64,000 nt of DNA from Armatimonadota bacterium (GTDB lineage Bacteria; Sysuimicrobiota; Sysuimicrobiia; Sysuimicrobiales; Humicultoraceae): contig JAVKHP010000001.1 of NCBI GenBank assembly GCA_031459855.1, forward strand, positions 1,470,059 through 1,534,058. The letters run 5' to 3'. Below are positions 62,383 through 64,000 of this stretch, piece after piece. The notes under the pieces were generated by a model. It made no database searches. It was not told the origin of the DNA and saw nothing but the letters and a program-made list of their open reading frames with translations. The translations under genes and the position numbers were made by a program. Positions within the stretch are counted from its first letter, which is position 1. Each line of letters begins with the position of its first letter.

Positions 62383-62636
62383 CCGCCCTGCCTTGACCGG
62401 TAGAGGTAGCGGTCGTGCCGCTCGGCTAGGTCCGGCGGGCCGTCGAAGGAGCCGCTGCGCCGGGCGAACGGGTCTGTGGAGTACAACGCTCTGAGGTCCT
62501 CGGAAGGCCGGGCACGGTGTTCTTCGATCAGCTTGCGGATCAGGGCGGAAACAGTCGTTCCTCTGGCCGCAGCCTCCTTGCGGAGAAACTCATGCTGGTC
62601 CACCGGTAGCTCGATTGTCAGCCGCTTGGTCGCCAT
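62379..62636 (-). CDS. vapB: VapB-type ribbon-helix-helix antitoxin
   Basis: An 85-residue protein whose N-terminal 45 residues (TKRLTIELPVDQHEFLRKEA then TTVSALIRKLIEEH) form a ribbon-helix-helix DNA-binding fold. The C-terminal half, ending in YRSRQGG, would wrap the toxin. It precedes vapC in a coupled pair and probably represses the operon. Confidence 0.85.
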   Translation of the reverse strand: MATKRLTIELPVDQHEFLRKEAAARGTTVSALIRKLIEEHRARPSEDLRALYSTDPFARRSGSFDGPPDLAERHDRYLYRSRQGG

Positions 62637-62664
62637 AATTCACCCGATAGCACGTACCCCACTT

Positions 62665-64000
62665 ATGTACGTGCACATCCGAGCCTATCAGTCACCAGGC
62701 CGGCCGGTCAATTGGACGAGCGGTGTTGGCGGTCACAGGGGCTTCGCAGCGGCGAGCGGTGTTGCGGTCCTGTGTGCCAGCCTCGCGACCTGCGCATTGC
62801 TCGTCGCGCTGGCGCAGGGTGTCGCATCCGCCAGCCCCAACGCCTTCGTCCCCGCCGACCACTGGACCTACACCGCGCTCTACCGGCTGGCCGCCCGGGG
62901 GCTCGCCCCGCTGTGGACCACATCCGCCAGACCCCTGCCCCGTCTCGAGCTCGCCCGCATGGTGGCCGATGCGCTCGAGCGCGCCGCGCAGCGTGAGACG
63001 ACCCCGATGAGCGAGGGCGTGCGCGCCGACCTCGCCGCCCTGCGCGACGAGTTTGCCGACGAGCTGCGGGCCCTGGCAGCCGCGCGCGCCGGCCAGCCGC
63101 TGCCAGCCGCTGTAGCCGTTGGCGTCGCCGGTACTGCGCGCCTGCTCGACGGCGCGCCCCCACGCTTCGTCCGTCACACCGGGGGCGGAGTCGAGCTCAC
63201 CCGGCTCTCCCTCGCCGGCCGGTTCGGCGACGTGGCCGCCTGGGCCGGACACGAGCCCCTCTGGTGGGGACCTGGCTACCGCGGGGCGTTCCTGCTCTCC
63301 GAGAACACCGGGTCTCTCACAAGTCTCACAGTGACGCTGGCCTCGGGGCCGTTGCGTGTTACTAAACTGATTGCACCGCTCTCCGCGCCTGGAGTACTCC
63401 CGGCTCCGCCCGTGCCCTCGATGCTCACCTCACCCGGTCCCCTGGCCCTACTGGCAACACCTGCCCCCTCGGAACGCTACCTCTACGGCCTGCGCGTCGA
63501 CTGGCTCGCCCGCGACGACCTGCGGGTGGGTTTCGGCGAGGTCATGGTGGGCGTTGGCGGCCTGTCACCGCTCTACGCCCTGAACGTCGTCCCCGGACTG
63601 GCCTACGCCATCGCCCTGCGCGTCCGCGCACCCACCTACGACGACAACTACAACTTCACCCTCGACGTCGAGTGGCGGCCGCGCCCCGGCATAGTGGTCT
63701 ACGCGGAAGCCTACGTCGACGATCTCGTCGGTCCCGGCAACCCGTTCCCCCACCGCCTGGGCGGCACCGCCGGGCTCTTCCTCGCCGACCCCTTCGCCGA
63801 CGGCCGCACCAGCGTGCGGTTCGAACACAGCCGCGCCACCAACTGGATCTACGCGACCCCCAATCCTGCCGGCGCGTACATCCGTGACGGCCGGGCCCTC
63901 GGTCACTGGTGCGCGCCCGACTGCGAACTGTGGTCGGTCGCCGTCGTCCGCGCCCTGTCGCCTGCGGCCAGCCTGACCGTGGGCTACGACCTGATCCGCA
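62665..64000 (+). CDS. capsule assembly Wzi-like outer membrane protein, 3' end outside window
   Basis: At least 445 residues, open to the window end. ATG 62665 (or GTG 62671) is the first start; neither has a clear ribosome-binding site. A hydrophobic signal segment lies at about 32-54 (GVAVLCASLATCALLVALAQ). An alpha-helical N-terminal part (DHWTYTALYRLAARG) precedes the Wzi-type barrel with EPLWWGPGYRGAFLLSENTG. Alternating hydrophobic strands continue to the end. Wzi anchors group 1 capsule at the outer membrane; here it probably works with the Wza-like exporter. A diderm envelope is implied. Confidence 0.85.
   Translation, partial: MYVHIRAYQSPGRPVNWTSGVGGHRGFAAASGVAVLCASLATCALLVALAQGVASASPNAFVPADHWTYTALYRLAARGLAPLWTTSARPLPRLELARMVADALERAAQRETTPMSEGVRADLAALRDEFADELRALAAARAGQPLPAAVAVGVAGTARLLDGAPPRFVRHTGGGVELTRLSLAGRFGDVAAWAGHEPLWWGPGYRGAFLLSENTGSLTSLTVTLASGPLRVTKLIAPLSAPGVLPAPPVPSMLTSPGPLALLATPAPSERYLYGLRVDWLARDDLRVGFGEVMVGVGGLSPLYALNVVPGLAYAIALRVRAPTYDDNYNFTLDVEWRPRPGIVVYAEAYVDDLVGPGNPFPHRLGGTAGLFLADPFADGRTSVRFEHSRATNWIYATPNPAGAYIRDGRALGHWCAPDCELWSVAVVRALSPAASLTVGYDLIR

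Overview
The window is very GC-rich (about 70% by eye) and almost fully coding. It looks bacterial: Shine-Dalgarno sites, GTGA/ATGA-coupled operons, one tRNA-Ser, Mrp/Mnh antiporter genes, tricarboxylate and peptide transporters, type IV pilus motor genes, and capsule/exopolysaccharide genes. Gene content and base composition resemble poorly cultured high-GC lineages of the Armatimonadota / CSP1-3 (Sysuimicrobiota) or Rokubacteria type. No marker gene in the window settles this, so the placement is a guess.

Layout. 1-5.6 kb: a secreted protein of unknown function, tRNA-Ser(CGA), a DUF1646 transporter with a near-consensus promoter, an SppA-type protease and a patatin phospholipase. 5.8-14.5 kb (+): a catabolic operon with a SAF-domain dehydrogenase, a SorC regulator with a perfect palindrome in front of the first gene, an E1 alpha/beta pair, a zinc-ribbon/TIM-barrel fusion, and an ABC binding protein with its fused permease. 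14.6-21.1 kb (-): a tricarboxylate (TctABC) uptake system with PrpD-like and PrpB-like enzymes and a HAD phosphatase. 21.2-26.3 kb: a YyaL/DUF255 protein, a secreted subtilisin and a pilus-like membrane protein. 26.4-34.6 kb (-): a peptide-type operon (AroM, M28 peptidase, DppB, DppC, DppA, amidohydrolase, internally deleted luciferase-like protein). 35-42 kb: a duplicated-domain secreted protein, then a minus-strand signalling/pilus operon (two REC-HD-GYP proteins, a lone REC, a REC fused to a motif-less PilB, and PilT). 42.3-47.5 kb: FdhF/YdeP-type molybdoenzyme, FdhD, MobA, a pilin, and a small SelW-like gene with an in-frame UGA. 47.9-50.7 kb: a secreted protein and a short alpha-glucan phosphorylase. 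51.1-57.9 kb (-): a complete mnhABCDEFG operon preceded by chained mini-ORFs. 58.6-64 kb: a NusG paralogue, DUF2292 protein, a large leader hairpin, a Wza-like exporter, FmdB-type protein, VapBC and a partial Wzi-like capsule protein.

Three things stand out. First, the SelW/Rdx gene carries TGA exactly at the CxxU position behind a good ribosome-binding site, so it is probably a selenoprotein that ordinary gene calling cuts in two. Second, a receiver domain is fused to a PilB-like protein that has lost every ATPase motif but kept its zinc site, in an operon with PilT and two c-di-GMP phosphodiesterase-like proteins. Third, the genome expands short DNA segments in tandem, mostly between genes and in several cases copying the start or end of the adjacent gene; upstream of mnhA this has produced a run of ATGA-coupled mini-ORFs, each with its own ribosome-binding site. 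Similar repeat expansion also lengthens proteins (MnhA, MnhF, possibly the HAD protein).
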